A DNA stretch of 64,000 bases from Ruegeria sp. R14_0 (GCF_017743975.1 NZ_JAGHRC010000002.1:62001-126000), one strand, 5' to 3'. Shown: positions 25,857-34,904, counted from the stretch's first letter. Translations and numbers: made by a program. The notes: generated from the sequence alone by a model not told the origin.

Positions 25857-27254
25857 ATGGACGGCACGTTCAACGAAAACGATCTTTCCCACGTGGTCGA
25901 AGCTGACCGCGCCCATATCTGGCACCACCTGCTGCAGCATAAACCCTTTGAAACCAATGATCCGCGTATCATTGTTGAAGGCAAAGGCATGCGTGTCTGG
26001 GACCAGAATGGCAAAGAGCATCTGGACGCTGTGTCCGGCGGCGTTTGGACCGTCAACGTAGGCTATGGCCGCGAATCGATCTGTAAAGCCGTCTATGACC
26101 AGCTTATGAAGCTGTGCTATTTTGCGAACACGGCTGGCTCGATCCCCGGGTCGATCTTCGCTGAAAAGCTGATCGACAAAATGCCGGGCATGAGCCGCGT
26201 TTACTACACCAACTCGGGTTCGGAAGCGAACGAGAAGGTGTTCAAGATGGTGCGCCAGATCGCGCACAAGCGCTATGGCGGCAAGAAAACCAAGATCCTG
26301 TACCGCGACCGCGACTATCACGGCTCGACCCTAGCGACCATGTCGGCAGGCGGTCAGGACGAGCGTACGGCTCAGTACGGCCCGTTTGCACCTGACTTCA
26401 TCCGCGTTCCGCACTGCATGGAATACCGCAAGCACGAACTGGGTATGGAAGACCTGACCGGTGAGGCATTCGGCAAAGCATCCGCAGATGCCATCGAAGA
26501 GGTCATCCTGCGCGAAGGTCCTGAAACCGTTGGCGCGCTGTGCCTCGAGCCTGTGACCGCAGGTGGCGGCGTGATCGAAGCCCCCGAAGGCTATTGGGAG
26601 CGTGTGCAGGAGATCTGCAAGAAGTACGACGTCCTGCTGCACATCGACGAAGTTGTCTGCGGCGTGGGCCGTACCGGCAAATGGTTTGGCTATCAGCAAT
26701 ACGGCATCAAGCCGGATTTCGTGACCATGGCCAAAGGTGTCGCCTCGGGTTATGCGGCAATTGCCGTGATGGTCACCACCGAAGAAGTCTTTGACATGTT
26801 CAAGGACGATGCCTCGGATCCGATGAACTATTTCCGCGATATCTCGACCTTTGGCGGCTGCACGGCCGGTCCAGCGGCCGCGATCGAAAATATGCGCATC
26901 ATCGAAGACGAAAACCTGCTGCAGAACTGCACCGATATGGGCTTCCGCATGAAGGACAATCTGCAGGCGCTGATGGAAAAGCACAAGGTGATCGGTGACG
27001 TGCGCGGCAAGGGTCTGTTCCTAGGTGCCGAACTGGTCGCAGATCGCGCCACCAAGGAACCGATGGAAGAGAAAAAGGTTCAGGCAGTTGTTGCCGACTG
27101 TATGGCGCAGGGCGTCATCATCGGTGCCACCAACCGCTCGATCCCCAGCCGCAACAACACGCTGTGCTTCTCGCCGGCGCTGATCGCAACCGCGGACGAC
27201 ATCGACCAGATCACCGACGCGGTCGATGGCGCTCTGGGCCGCGTGTTCGGCTGA
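25857..27254 (+). CDS. tpa: Class III aminotransferase, probable taurine-pyruvate aminotransferase
   Basis: 465-residue pyridoxal-phosphate enzyme of fold type I, class III. TNSGSEANEKVFKMVRQ, LHIDEVVCGVGRTGKWFG and MAKGVASGYAAIA (PLP lysine) mark the active site. The N-terminus (DGTFNENDLSHVVEADRAHIWHHLLQHKPF) matches my memory of roseobacterial Tpa, which moves the amino group of taurine to pyruvate, giving sulfoacetaldehyde and alanine. No sulfoacetaldehyde acetyltransferase or taurine transporter was seen nearby, so the substrate is less sure than the family. It is divergent from the acyl-CoA ligase and ends in a strong terminator. Confidence 0.7.
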   Translation: MDGTFNENDLSHVVEADRAHIWHHLLQHKPFETNDPRIIVEGKGMRVWDQNGKEHLDAVSGGVWTVNVGYGRESICKAVYDQLMKLCYFANTAGSIPGSIFAEKLIDKMPGMSRVYYTNSGSEANEKVFKMVRQIAHKRYGGKKTKILYRDRDYHGSTLATMSAGGQDERTAQYGPFAPDFIRVPHCMEYRKHELGMEDLTGEAFGKASADAIEEVILREGPETVGALCLEPVTAGGGVIEAPEGYWERVQEICKKYDVLLHIDEVVCGVGRTGKWFGYQQYGIKPDFVTMAKGVASGYAAIAVMVTTEEVFDMFKDDASDPMNYFRDISTFGGCTAGPAAAIENMRIIEDENLLQNCTDMGFRMKDNLQALMEKHKVIGDVRGKGLFLGAELVADRATKEPMEEKKVQAVVADCMAQGVIIGATNRSIPSRNNTLCFSPALIATADDIDQITDAVDGALGRVFG

Positions 27255-27307
27255 ACCTAACGGAATACATCTGCCAGCACTCACGCACTTCCGGCAGATG
27301 AACTTTA

Positions 27308-27335
27308 ACCGGCGCGCCCACCGCGCCGGTTTTTT
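27308..27335 (+). terminator. Rho-independent terminator after the aminotransferase gene
   Basis: ACCGGCGCG (27308-27316) pairs perfectly with CGCGCCGGT (27322-27330), then TTTTT. A second inverted repeat, CATCTGCC (27268-27275) with GGCAGATG (27293-27300), lies just before it. Confidence 0.92.
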
Positions 27336-27415
27336 GTGTTTTCTGACACGGGTTTGCCAAATCCCTCGCCTCGGGTACCCTGTACCGACCACACCCCATG
27401 CAGGAGACGTGTCCA

Positions 27416-27877
27416 ATGGTACTCAACTTTATCCGGAGCCTCGCCACCATTGCCCTTCTCGCGGTCGCCTCCGCCACCAGCGCAGACGAAGGCAGTGGCT
27501 TTCCCCAGATCGTAGGTACCTGGCACGGCACCTATCTGGTGGGCTTTGCCAAATCGAACCCGAACCACGAGAAAGGTCTGCTAAAGACCGAAATGGAACT
27601 GGAGATCACCAAGCTGGACGGCAACCTGATCACCGCCACCAATCGCTGGCGTCGTATCGGGGATACTGACTGGATCGTTGAAGAGGCGATGGGCACCTTT
27701 TCGCTGGACGAGCCCACCCGCTTTGTTCTGGCCGAGGCAGGAATATCCGGGGATGACGTTTCCGCCGGGATATTCAACGGGGTGTATCTGGATGACGTGA
27801 TCATGATCACCTATGCCGGGCCAGGCACAGGCGTGTCGTTTGCGGCGCAGTTGGTGAAAAAGGACGGCAGCAACTAA
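27416..27877 (+). CDS. Exported protein of unknown function
   Basis: 153-residue protein with a Sec signal peptide (NFIRSLATIALLAVASATSA, cleavage near residue 22). The mature protein is about 130 residues, with alternating hydrophobic residues suggesting a beta-barrel or lipocalin-like sheet: GTWHGTYLVGF, MELEITKLDGNLITATNRWRR, and a C-terminal YAGPGTGVSFAAQLVK. AGGAG (27402-27406) is nine bases before ATG 27416. I do not recognise the family. It stands alone after the aminotransferase terminator. Confidence 0.6.
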   Translation: MVLNFIRSLATIALLAVASATSADEGSGFPQIVGTWHGTYLVGFAKSNPNHEKGLLKTEMELEITKLDGNLITATNRWRRIGDTDWIVEEAMGTFSLDEPTRFVLAEAGISGDDVSAGIFNGVYLDDVIMITYAGPGTGVSFAAQLVKKDGSN

Positions 27878-28054
27878 AGCCTGCGGAAAGTTTGTTCGAC
27901 TGAGAACTCCTAATATGCAAAGACCGTTTTCGCTCAAGTCCGCAATGCGGGCAAAGTGAACTTTCGCTGCATCTGCGCCAAGGTCTGCTTTCAAGAACGC
28001 TATAAACCGGTCAGCTACGACTAGCATCATCCTAAGCAGTGGAGATTGACGCCG

Positions 28055-28699
28055 TTGAAGTATAAAGCAGCTCGAAGGGCGAAATTGGTTGATCTTGAAC
28101 CGATGTTGCGACTGCCTAAAAGGCCGGGGCACAATTCTGTAGGCAGGAGAAGCTTAGCTTTCTGCCATCCAAATCACAGTCGAGAAACGCTAGAGGCTTA
28201 TTTTGCAACTTTCCCACAAGCGATGTTTGTGAGCGAGGAAGAAGACCAAATCATCAGTTTTGCATGTGCGATCCGAACATCTGGCAAGCCAATCCAAGAG
28301 CCAATGGTTTGGTCTGATGCGACAGGTGATGGCGCGGCTTTAAATCACGACAAAAACGGAGCGTGGCTATATGTCAGTCGCTTTGCATATACGGCAGGTC
28401 CCGGACATGCTCACGTATCGAAGGAAATTGGTCCGCTCCTTGTGTCCCTGCAAGAATTAGCCGTGAGGCTAAAACTACAAGGCGTAGCTTTCCCTACACA
28501 TTTTTTTGGATTCCGCGAAAGGTCGGGAACGACCGAGTTTCAAAGGTCGACAATTGACGACCAGGTTTCGTTGGAACGGTCGGGACTACGGCCTCTCGGC
28601 ATCGCCTTCCAAGCGGGTTTTGAACATGAAATAGCTTTGCCTAACTATCTGGGTGATGGGAAGCACTTCGCAATGATGGTTTGGCGAAACGCGCAGTAA
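28055..28699 (+). CDS. Orphan protein of unknown function in AT-richer DNA
   Basis: 214-residue frame I do not recognise. Sequence such as LYVSRFAYTAGPGHAHVSKEIGPLL followed by a helix LVSLQELAVRLKLQGV is reminiscent of acyltransferase-type (GNAT) folds, but no acetyl-CoA motif is convincing. There is no ATG; a TTG at 28055 stands ten bases after GGAG (28041-28044), and a TTG at 28046 is too close to that site. Codon use is less GC-rich than the neighbours, which suggests horizontal gain. It could also be the truncated remainder of a larger gene. Confidence 0.45.
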   Translation: MKYKAARRAKLVDLEPMLRLPKRPGHNSVGRRSLAFCHPNHSRETLEAYFATFPQAMFVSEEEDQIISFACAIRTSGKPIQEPMVWSDATGDGAALNHDKNGAWLYVSRFAYTAGPGHAHVSKEIGPLLVSLQELAVRLKLQGVAFPTHFFGFRERSGTTEFQRSTIDDQVSLERSGLRPLGIAFQAGFEHEIALPNYLGDGKHFAMMVWRNAQ

Positions 28700-28776
28700 A
28701 AAAACGCGAACCTGAAAGCTGACGTTCTTGATCACAGCATTCAGCACTTTGGGCCCGAAGCGGACTTATCTATTCA

Positions 28777-28806
28777 TAAAAAATAGCCGCCCCAACCGGG
28801 ACGGCC
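28777..28806 (-). terminator. Rho-independent terminator of rpmI-rplT
   Basis: On the minus strand GCCGTCCC (28805-28798) pairs with GGGGCGGC (28793-28786), allowing one G-U, with a four-base loop. A TATTTTTTA tract follows. It lies about 30 bases after the rplT stop codon. Confidence 0.88.
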
Positions 28807-28833
28807 TTTCTTTCACTGTCTCTTTTCAGAGGA

Positions 28834-29199
28834 TCAGGCAGCCAGAGCGGCCTGAGCTTTGGCGACAATCGCGCCGAACGCTTCCGGTTCGTGCACGGCC
28901 AGGTCGGCCAGAACTTTGCGGTCCACTTCGATGCCGGCCAGGTTCAGGCCGTTGATGAAGCGGGAATATGTCAGGGCTTCGTCATGCGAACGGACAGCAG
29001 CGTTGATACGCTGGATCCACAGCGCGCGGAAGTTGCGCTTGCGGTTCTTACGGTCGCGGGTTGCGTACTGGTTGGCCTTGTCGACGGCCTGACGGGCAAC
29101 CTTGAAGGTGCTCTTACGGCGGCCATAGTAACCTTTGGCGGCCTTGATGACCTTCTTGTGACGGGCGTGAGTTACGGTTCCACCTTTAACGCGGGACAT
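28834..29199 (-). CDS. rplT: 50S ribosomal protein L20
   Basis: 121-residue L20, needed early in assembly of the large subunit. [28 protein letters not shown] and [16 protein letters not shown] are diagnostic. It follows rpmI by 14 bases. In many bacteria L20 also represses the operon by binding its leader; here infC is not adjacent and the leader lies ahead of rpmI. Confidence 0.97.
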   Translation of the reverse strand: MSRVKGGTVTHARHKKVIKAAKGYYGRRKSTFKVARQAVDKANQYATRDRKNRKRNFRALWIQRINAAVRSHDEALTYSRFINGLNLAGIEVDRKVLADLAVHEPEAFGAIVAKAQAALAA

Positions 29200-29213
29200 C
29201 TCTTAATCTCCTC

Positions 29214-29414
29214 TTAGCGGTCGTAGGGCATGTAGCCCTTGACGATCTTGGCGTCGGGGGCGGACAGGGTGGTGTTGCCACGGGCGTCGCGGATGAACTT
29301 TTTGGTCCGCTTGATCATGCCGTGCCGTTTGCCGGCCTGGCCAGCAAGGACCTTACCGGTCGCAGTCACCTTAAAGCGCTTCTTGGCGCTCGACTTGGTC
29401 TTCATCTTAGGCAT
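29214..29414 (-). CDS. rpmI: 50S ribosomal protein L35
   Basis: 66-residue basic protein with the L35 sequence [21 protein letters not shown] and [13 protein letters not shown]. It is the first gene of the rpmI-rplT operon. AAGGAGA is seven bases ahead of the ATG. The 180 bases upstream must contain the promoter, because the preceding gene (AGCS symporter) is separated by a large hairpin. Confidence 0.97.
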   Translation of the reverse strand: MPKMKTKSSAKKRFKVTATGKVLAGQAGKRHGMIKRTKKFIRDARGNTTLSAPDAKIVKGYMPYDR

Positions 29415-29560
29415 TTCCGTCTCCTTTCAGGGTTCGGTACTAAACGCGACTCGGCATGCCATCTCGGCCGGTCACGCGATCAGAAGCGCCGTTTACGCAA
29501 GTTCAGTCATAGTGGCAAGGGGGTTTTGACCAGAATCTGCGCTTTTCGCAGTGCGGTCAG

Positions 29561-29590
29561 GCACCGGGGCAACCTTGGCTGCCCCGGTGC
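29561..29590. repeat. Large inverted repeat between the AGCS gene and rpmI
   Basis: GCACCGGGGCA (29561-29571) and TGCCCCGGTGC (29580-29590) make a perfect 11-bp stem with an eight-base loop, seven bases beyond the AGCS stop codon. There is no T run on either side, so it may act as an mRNA-stabilising 3' hairpin or as part of a Rho-dependent end rather than a standard terminator. Confidence 0.6.
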
Positions 29591-29596
29591 AAGGTC

Positions 29597-31147
29597 TTAG
29601 TGTTCGAATTTACGGATTTCACCGGTTCTCAGTCGTTCGGCATAGCTGGCCAGTTCCTGGCGCACAACCTTCATCAGGAAGTAGAGCGCAAAGACATTGA
29701 CCACCGCCATCGCAAAGATCGCCGCATCCGAGAAGTCGATGACCGGGCCAAGGTTGGCCGCCGCACCGATGATGACGAAGATGCAGAAGATGACCTTGAA
29801 CACCAGTTCCTTGGTGTGGCCTTCGCCGAACAGATAGGTCCAGGCCTTGAGGCCATAGTAGGACCAGCTGATCATGGTCGAAAAGGCAAACAGTACCACC
29901 GCAATGGCCAGCACATATGGGAACCAACCAAAGGCACTGGCAAAGGCCGCCGAGGTCAGGCTGACACCGCTATTCCCATCAACCGTGGCAATCGCATTGC
30001 CCGCTTCGTTCAGCATGTAGTTACCGGTTGCCGGATCAACGATCAGCTGCTGAGTGATGATGATCACCAGCGCGGTCATGGTACAGATCACAACCGTATC
30101 GATGAACGGCTCGAGCAGGGAAACAAAGCCCTCGGTGATCGGCTCTTTTGTCCGCACCGCCGAGTGTGCAATGGCTGCAGAACCAACGCCCGCTTCGTTC
30201 GAGAACGCTGCACGGCGGAAGCCCTGGATCAGTGCCCCGACCATGCCGCCAGCGACACCGAGGCCGGTGAAGGCACCTGCGAAGATCTGGCCAAAGGCCC
30301 AGCCAATTTGATCGGCATGCATAAGGATGATCACCAGCGCGGCCAGAACGTACATGACGCCCATGAAGGGCACGACTTTCTCGGTCACGCGCGCGATGGA
30401 CTTTAGGCCACCCACAATCACCAGGAAGACGATAATGGCAAAGACCACCCCGGTGATCCAACCCGGATAGTCACCTGTGATGCCCGCGATCTGTTGGTGC
30501 GCCTGATTGGCCTGGAACATATTGCCCCCGCCCAGCGCGCCAAGAATACAGAAGATCGAAAACAGAACCGCTAGGATTTTGCCGCCCGGCAAGCCTAGCT
30601 CGTCAAAGCCCTTGGACATATAGTACATAGGTCCGCCGGAAACGGTGCCGTCTTCGTACTCGTTCCGGTATTTCACACCCAGGGTACATTCAGTGAATTT
30701 CGATGCCATGCCCAGCAAGCCTGCGACAATCATCCAGAAGGTCGCGCCCGGCCCGCCGATCCCGACGGCCACCGCAACACCAGCGATGTTTCCCAGACCG
30801 ACAGTACCCGAAAGCGCTGTGGCCAAAGCCTGAAAGTGGCTCACCTCACCTGCGTCATTGGGATCAGAGTAATCGCCTTTGACAAGGCTGACCGCATGCC
30901 CAAAGAACCTAAGCTGCACGAAGGCGAAATAGAGCGTAAAAACAGTCGCCGCGATCACCAGCCAACCCACGATCCATGGGAACCCGGTGCCGGGAAACGG
31001 CGCAAAGATGAAACTGACGAAAGGCCCCGTGAAATCGGCAAAGGCCTGGTTGATCCTATCATCCAGACCCGGTGCGTCTTGCGCAAAAGCAGGGTTGGTG
31101 AACAAGGTGGCCAATGCGGCCAAAGCAAAACGTTTCAGCGTGTTCAT
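29597..31147 (-). CDS. Alanine/glycine:cation symporter (AGCS family)
   Basis: 516-residue sodium-coupled amino-acid symporter with about eleven hydrophobic spans in the inner membrane. GTVGLGNIAGVAVAVGIGGPGATFW, the signature near the N-terminus, and RAAFSNEAGVGSAAIAHSA are characteristic. An extra N-terminal hydrophobic stretch ending in PAFAQDAPG looks like a cleavable signal peptide, common in this family in marine alphaproteobacteria. It is 14 bases downstream of a universal stress protein gene and probably co-transcribed. Likely substrates are alanine or glycine. Confidence 0.9.
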   Translation of the reverse strand: MNTLKRFALAALATLFTNPAFAQDAPGLDDRINQAFADFTGPFVSFIFAPFPGTGFPWIVGWLVIAATVFTLYFAFVQLRFFGHAVSLVKGDYSDPNDAGEVSHFQALATALSGTVGLGNIAGVAVAVGIGGPGATFWMIVAGLLGMASKFTECTLGVKYRNEYEDGTVSGGPMYYMSKGFDELGLPGGKILAVLFSIFCILGALGGGNMFQANQAHQQIAGITGDYPGWITGVVFAIIVFLVIVGGLKSIARVTEKVVPFMGVMYVLAALVIILMHADQIGWAFGQIFAGAFTGLGVAGGMVGALIQGFRRAAFSNEAGVGSAAIAHSAVRTKEPITEGFVSLLEPFIDTVVICTMTALVIIITQQLIVDPATGNYMLNEAGNAIATVDGNSGVSLTSAAFASAFGWFPYVLAIAVVLFAFSTMISWSYYGLKAWTYLFGEGHTKELVFKVIFCIFVIIGAAANLGPVIDFSDAAIFAMAVVNVFALYFLMKVVRQELASYAERLRTGEIRKFEH

Positions 31148-31161
31148 TCCTCTTGCTCCCC

Positions 31162-31599
31162 TCAGTTCACGACGGTGACAGGCACGTCGGCGTGCATGAC
31201 CAGATTCTGGGTCGAGCTGCCGAACAGCCGTTTCTTGAACCCATCGGCCGAGGCGCGCCCGACAATGATCTGCGTTCCGCCGTTTTCGACCGTGATTGCG
31301 TTCAGCGTTTCGGCCACATCTCCGTGGCGCACGATACCTTGGGCCGTAAAGCCTTCGGCCTTCAGGGCCTCAACGGCAGGAGTGACAATGCGGTTGGTGG
31401 CCAAGGTGACCTCTTCCTCGCGGCGTTTGTGCCGCAACGCATTTTCCTCGGGGGTTTGAAAAGTGAATGGGGACCATTCGATGACATAAACCACCAGCAA
31501 TTCACATGCGCCGATCAGCTTGGCCAGATCTTTGGCAAAGGCGATGGCACGTTCTCCGGTTTCTGTCCCGTCCAGTCCAATGACAATTTTCGTTGTCAT
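31162..31599 (-). CDS. Universal stress protein (UspA family)
   Basis: 145-residue alpha/beta nucleotide-binding protein of the Usp family. KIVIGLDGTETGERAIAFAKDLA at the N-terminus and a C-terminal ATP-loop region IIVGRASADGFKKRLFGSSTQNLVMHADVPVTVV (G-2x-G-9x-G-S/T pattern) are visible. GGAGGAACGTC precedes the ATG. Usp genes are often paired with transporters, where they may regulate activity by nucleotide binding; here it is upstream of the AGCS symporter in the same unit. Confidence 0.9.
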   Translation of the reverse strand: MTTKIVIGLDGTETGERAIAFAKDLAKLIGACELLVVYVIEWSPFTFQTPEENALRHKRREEEVTLATNRIVTPAVEALKAEGFTAQGIVRHGDVAETLNAITVENGGTQIIVGRASADGFKKRLFGSSTQNLVMHADVPVTVVN

Positions 31600-31845
31600 G
31601 ACGTTCCTCCAATAATTTTGGTTATGCCGGGACCCGTGCCCCCGGCAGGGCAGCCGGAACCTGGAACTTTCTGAGTAGACTGCCCCTGGGGCTCAGTATC
31701 CCGGAAAAACCCCAAAAAAGAGAGGGTTATCTTTTCAATTCAACCAAATACGCACTTAAGCACTGAAAATGCTATGTATTTTTTGTCTAAAATTTAGGCA
31801 GAATCCCGAGAATCCACGACATTCGGGCGCCCTGCACGACCCGGA

Positions 31846-33291
31846 TCAACCCGGGTCGGTGTTATAGATCAGACGTTCATCACAGGGCGCGATGCGCAGA
31901 ATATTGGTTGTTCCCGGCACGTTAAAGGGCACGCCGGCGGTCACTACGATCTGATCCCGTTCCGAGGCGAACCCTCCGGCACGGGCGGCGCGGGCGGCGT
32001 TTACGACCGCGCCCTTGAATCGCTCAAGCTCGGGCGTCATCACGCAATGGCATCCCCAACTCAGGCACAAGCGCCGCGCGGTTCCGGTGGCGGGGGTCAT
32101 CGCGATGATCGGAACGCCGGGGCGTTCGCGCGCGGTTAGCAGCGCCGTCGTTCCGCTTTGGGTAAAGCAGCAAATTGCTTTGATGTCGGTCTTTTCAGCG
32201 ATCTCGCGCGCGGCGGCCACGATGCCGTCCGCAATAGTCGTCCCCTTGGCGGTGCGGGAGGCCGCGATGATCTGCGTATAGGTTGGATCAGCTTCAACCT
32301 CGATGGCGACCTTGTTCATGGTTTGAACGGCCTCGACCGGATAGGAACCGGCGGCCGATTCAGCGCTGAGCATGATGGCATCGGTGCCTTCATAGATCGC
32401 AGTTGCCACGTCCGAAACCTCGGCCCGGGTGGGCATCGGGCTTTCGATCATGCTCTCCAGCATTTGCGTCGCCACGATGACAGGCTTTGCAGCGCCACGG
32501 CATTTTCGCACCAGTCTTTTCTGGATTGGGGGAACGGCCGAGACGGGCAGCTCAACCCCCAGATCGCCGCGTGCGACCATGATCCCGTCCGAGGCATCCA
32601 GAATATCGTCAAACGCCTCAACCGCGGCGGGCTTTTCGATTTTGGACAGAATCGAGGCGCGACCGTCGGCCAGTGAACGCGCCTCAAACACGTCCTTGGC
32701 GCGCTGCACAAAGCTCAGCGCCAGCCAGTCCACGCCCAGTTGGCACACAAACTCAAGGTCGTCCCGGTCCTTGGCCGACAGGGCTGCCAATGGCAGCACC
32801 ACATCAGGCACGTTCACGCCTTTGCGGTTCGAAATCGTACCACCGACCTCAACGGTGCAATTGGCAAAGTCCTGGCCACACTCCTTAACGATCAAACGGA
32901 TTTTGCCGTCATTGACCAGAAGTCGCGCGCCCGTTTCCAGCGCGGCAAAAATCTCGGGGTGCGGCAGGCACACGCGATGGATGTCGCCGGGTTTAGGGTC
33001 GAGGTCCAGACGGAACACAGCGCCCTCTTCCAACTCCTCTGCGTCATTGGCAAACACGCCCACCCGCAGTTTGGGACCCTGCAGGTCGGCAAGAATGGCA
33101 ATGGGGCTGTCCAGATCCTTTTCCACCTGACGGATGATCCGGTGACGCTCGCGGATTTCATCGTGGCTTCCGTGGCTCATGTTCAGGCGGAAGACATCCG
33201 CGCCTGCTTCGTGCAGGGCACGGATGGTGTCATAGTCGTTGGACGCCGGTCCCAGCGTCGCCACGATTTTCACATTTCTCAGGCGTCGCAT
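31846..33291 (-). CDS. pyk: Pyruvate kinase
   Basis: 481-residue glycolytic enzyme converting phosphoenolpyruvate and ADP to pyruvate and ATP. VKIVATLGPASNDYDTIRAL, DVFRLNMSHGSHDEI, ILSKIEKPAAVEAFDDILDASDGIMVARGDLGVELP (active site) and PVIVATQMLESMIESPMPTRAEVSDVATAIYEGTDAIMLSAESAAG are all present. The C-terminal effector domain is complete. An inverted repeat (31838-31844 with 31851-31857) overlaps its stop codon but has no T run. Monocistronic in this window. Confidence 0.97.
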   Translation of the reverse strand: MRRLRNVKIVATLGPASNDYDTIRALHEAGADVFRLNMSHGSHDEIRERHRIIRQVEKDLDSPIAILADLQGPKLRVGVFANDAEELEEGAVFRLDLDPKPGDIHRVCLPHPEIFAALETGARLLVNDGKIRLIVKECGQDFANCTVEVGGTISNRKGVNVPDVVLPLAALSAKDRDDLEFVCQLGVDWLALSFVQRAKDVFEARSLADGRASILSKIEKPAAVEAFDDILDASDGIMVARGDLGVELPVSAVPPIQKRLVRKCRGAAKPVIVATQMLESMIESPMPTRAEVSDVATAIYEGTDAIMLSAESAAGSYPVEAVQTMNKVAIEVEADPTYTQIIAASRTAKGTTIADGIVAAAREIAEKTDIKAICCFTQSGTTALLTARERPGVPIIAMTPATGTARRLCLSWGCHCVMTPELERFKGAVVNAARAARAGGFASERDQIVVTAGVPFNVPGTTNILRIAPCDERLIYNTDPG

Positions 33292-33423
33292 TGGTCTTGC
33301 CCCCTTAACGTCTTCTCTTGATTCCGCGAAAATGTTACCGCAAACATTGCTTAGGCCGCTTATTGCGCAATTCCCTTTTCAAAGCAACTCCCGTACACCT
33401 GCGACAAACTAGATGACAGGCTT

Positions 33424-34161
33424 ATGACGTATTCCCCGTTTTTTATCCATGGTGCCGATCGCCCTTCGCGTTGGCTGATCACATGTGACCACGCGACCAA
33501 CATGGTACCCCCGGACATCAATGGGGGTGATCTGGGCCTGCCGCGCGAGGATATGGAGCGCCACATCGCCTATGACGTAGGCGCGTATGAGGTCTCCAAG
33601 CATCTGGGCGAACTCCTGAACGCACCGGTCATCGCCGCCAATTTCTCGCGTTTGGTGATTGACCCGAACCGGGGTGAGGATGACCCGACCTTGCTGATGA
33701 AGCTGTATGACGGGTCCATCATTCCCGGCAACCGCCACGCCGACGCGACCGAGCGCGAGCGTCGCCTGAACATGTGTTATCGCCCTTATCATGACGCACT
33801 GGCGCAAATGGCTGCCCTGCCCCATGCCGTGATCGTGTCGATGCACTCGTTCACGCGGCAATTGCGGGGTCGTGACCCGCGTCCTTGGCATGTTGGTGTT
33901 CTGCACACTCCGGACGAACGGTTCGCGCGCCCTTTGATCAACCAACTGGAGGCTGAAGAGGATCTGTGTGTGGGTGTGAACGAACCCTACACCGGCGTTT
34001 TACCAGGGGACGCGATCGACAAACACTGCACCAGCTTTGGTCGTCCCAACGCCCTGATCGAACTGCGCAATGACCTGATCGCTGACCATGCCGGACAGCG
34101 GGCCTGGGCCGAGCGCCTCGCCCCGATCCTGCAGGATGCACTGGTCGATAGCAGCTTGTGA
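33424..34161 (+). CDS. N-formylglutamate amidohydrolase family protein
   Basis: 245-residue zinc hydrolase-like protein of the FGase family, which in histidine breakdown frees formate from N-formylglutamate. WLITCDHATNMVPPDI, FSRLVIDPNR and VIVSMHSFT are recognisable. No other hut gene is near, and this shorter subgroup is widespread in alphaproteobacteria without proven substrate, so the precise reaction is uncertain. It is divergent from pyk. Confidence 0.8.
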   Translation: MTYSPFFIHGADRPSRWLITCDHATNMVPPDINGGDLGLPREDMERHIAYDVGAYEVSKHLGELLNAPVIAANFSRLVIDPNRGEDDPTLLMKLYDGSIIPGNRHADATERERRLNMCYRPYHDALAQMAALPHAVIVSMHSFTRQLRGRDPRPWHVGVLHTPDERFARPLINQLEAEEDLCVGVNEPYTGVLPGDAIDKHCTSFGRPNALIELRNDLIADHAGQRAWAERLAPILQDALVDSSL

Positions 34162-34227
34162 CAAAAGCCCTCACGGCATTGTGAGGGATCACCTAACACC
34201 CCACATTATAGGGGAAAGGAGGCGACC

Positions 34228-34467
34228 ATGACACAGGAATTCCTGACGGCCGTCTTTGGCTGGATGGCCGTACTGAACATCGCGGTTCTCTTGTTCACAA
34301 CGCTGATGATCTTGCTGTTGCAGGACTGGATCGCAGGCATCCACGGCAAAATGTTTCAGATGGAGCGCCCTGCAGTGAAACGGGCGTACTTCCGATATCT
34401 GGCCAACTACAAGATCCTGACACTGATCTTCTGTATCACCCCTTGGCTGGCTTTGAAACTGGCCTGA
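34228..34467 (+). CDS. Small two-helix membrane protein
   Basis: 79-residue protein with two hydrophobic segments (about residues 9-31 and 61-77) joined by a polar loop, DWIAGIHGKMFQMERPAVKRAYFRYLANYK. AAAGGAGG precedes the ATG. I have seen similar short proteins in other roseobacters (possibly DUF6868) but know no function. It follows the amidohydrolase by 66 bases and may share its transcript with the next gene. Confidence 0.65.
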   Translation: MTQEFLTAVFGWMAVLNIAVLLFTTLMILLLQDWIAGIHGKMFQMERPAVKRAYFRYLANYKILTLIFCITPWLALKLA

Positions 34468-34544
34468 GGCGCTGTTTATTGAAACATCGCCCTGGGGCCG
34501 CTAGGTCAGGTACAGCACCCAATACAGTCATTCGGAGCCAAACC

Positions 34545-34859
34545 ATGGACAAGCAAACCGAAATCGAACTTCAGGCCGCCGCGTTCCGTCGGCTGCAGAA
34601 ACACCTGATGGAAGATCGCACCGACGTTCAGAACATCGACATGATGAATCTGGCCGGGTTCTGCCGCAACTGCCTGTCGCGCTGGTATCAGGAAGCTGCC
34701 AATGAAAAGGGCATCGAAATGGGCAAAGACGAAGCCCGTCAAATTTTCTACGGCATGACCATGGATGAGTGGAAAGCCAACTATCAGACCGACGCCAGCC
34801 CCGACAAACAGGCCGCGTTCAAGGTCGCATTCGAAGAGAACGTCACAAAAAAGGGCTGA
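34545..34859 (+). CDS. DUF1244 family protein
   Basis: 104-residue soluble protein matching DUF1244: AFRRLQKHLMEDRTDVQNIDMMNLAGFCRNCLSRW followed by KDEARQIFYGMTMDEWKANYQ. The two cysteines in FCRNCLSRW are conserved in the family. Structures of relatives show a small helical fold; the role is unknown. The start at 34545 begins the conserved part. A strong hairpin terminator follows. Confidence 0.82.
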   Translation: MDKQTEIELQAAAFRRLQKHLMEDRTDVQNIDMMNLAGFCRNCLSRWYQEAANEKGIEMGKDEARQIFYGMTMDEWKANYQTDASPDKQAAFKVAFEENVTKKG

Positions 34860-34873
34860 CGCCTATAACGAAG

Positions 34874-34904
34874 AAGGCCCGCCGATCTGGCGGGCCTTTT
34901 CTTT
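34874..34904. terminator. Bidirectional terminator between DUF1244 gene and dat
   Basis: AAGGCCCGCC (34874-34883) and GGCGGGCCTT (34889-34898) form a perfect 10-bp stem with a five-base loop, followed by TTCTTT on the plus strand. It lies between two convergent genes and can serve both. Confidence 0.88.

Noticed and set aside
25637..26056. N-terminal extension of the acyl-CoA ligase
   Set aside because: The extra 140 codons overlap the tpa gene on the other strand; the conserved protein and a good ribosome site begin at 25636.
29561..29590. Rho-independent terminator for the AGCS gene
   Set aside because: The stem is strong, but no T tract follows on either strand, so it is listed only as an inverted repeat.
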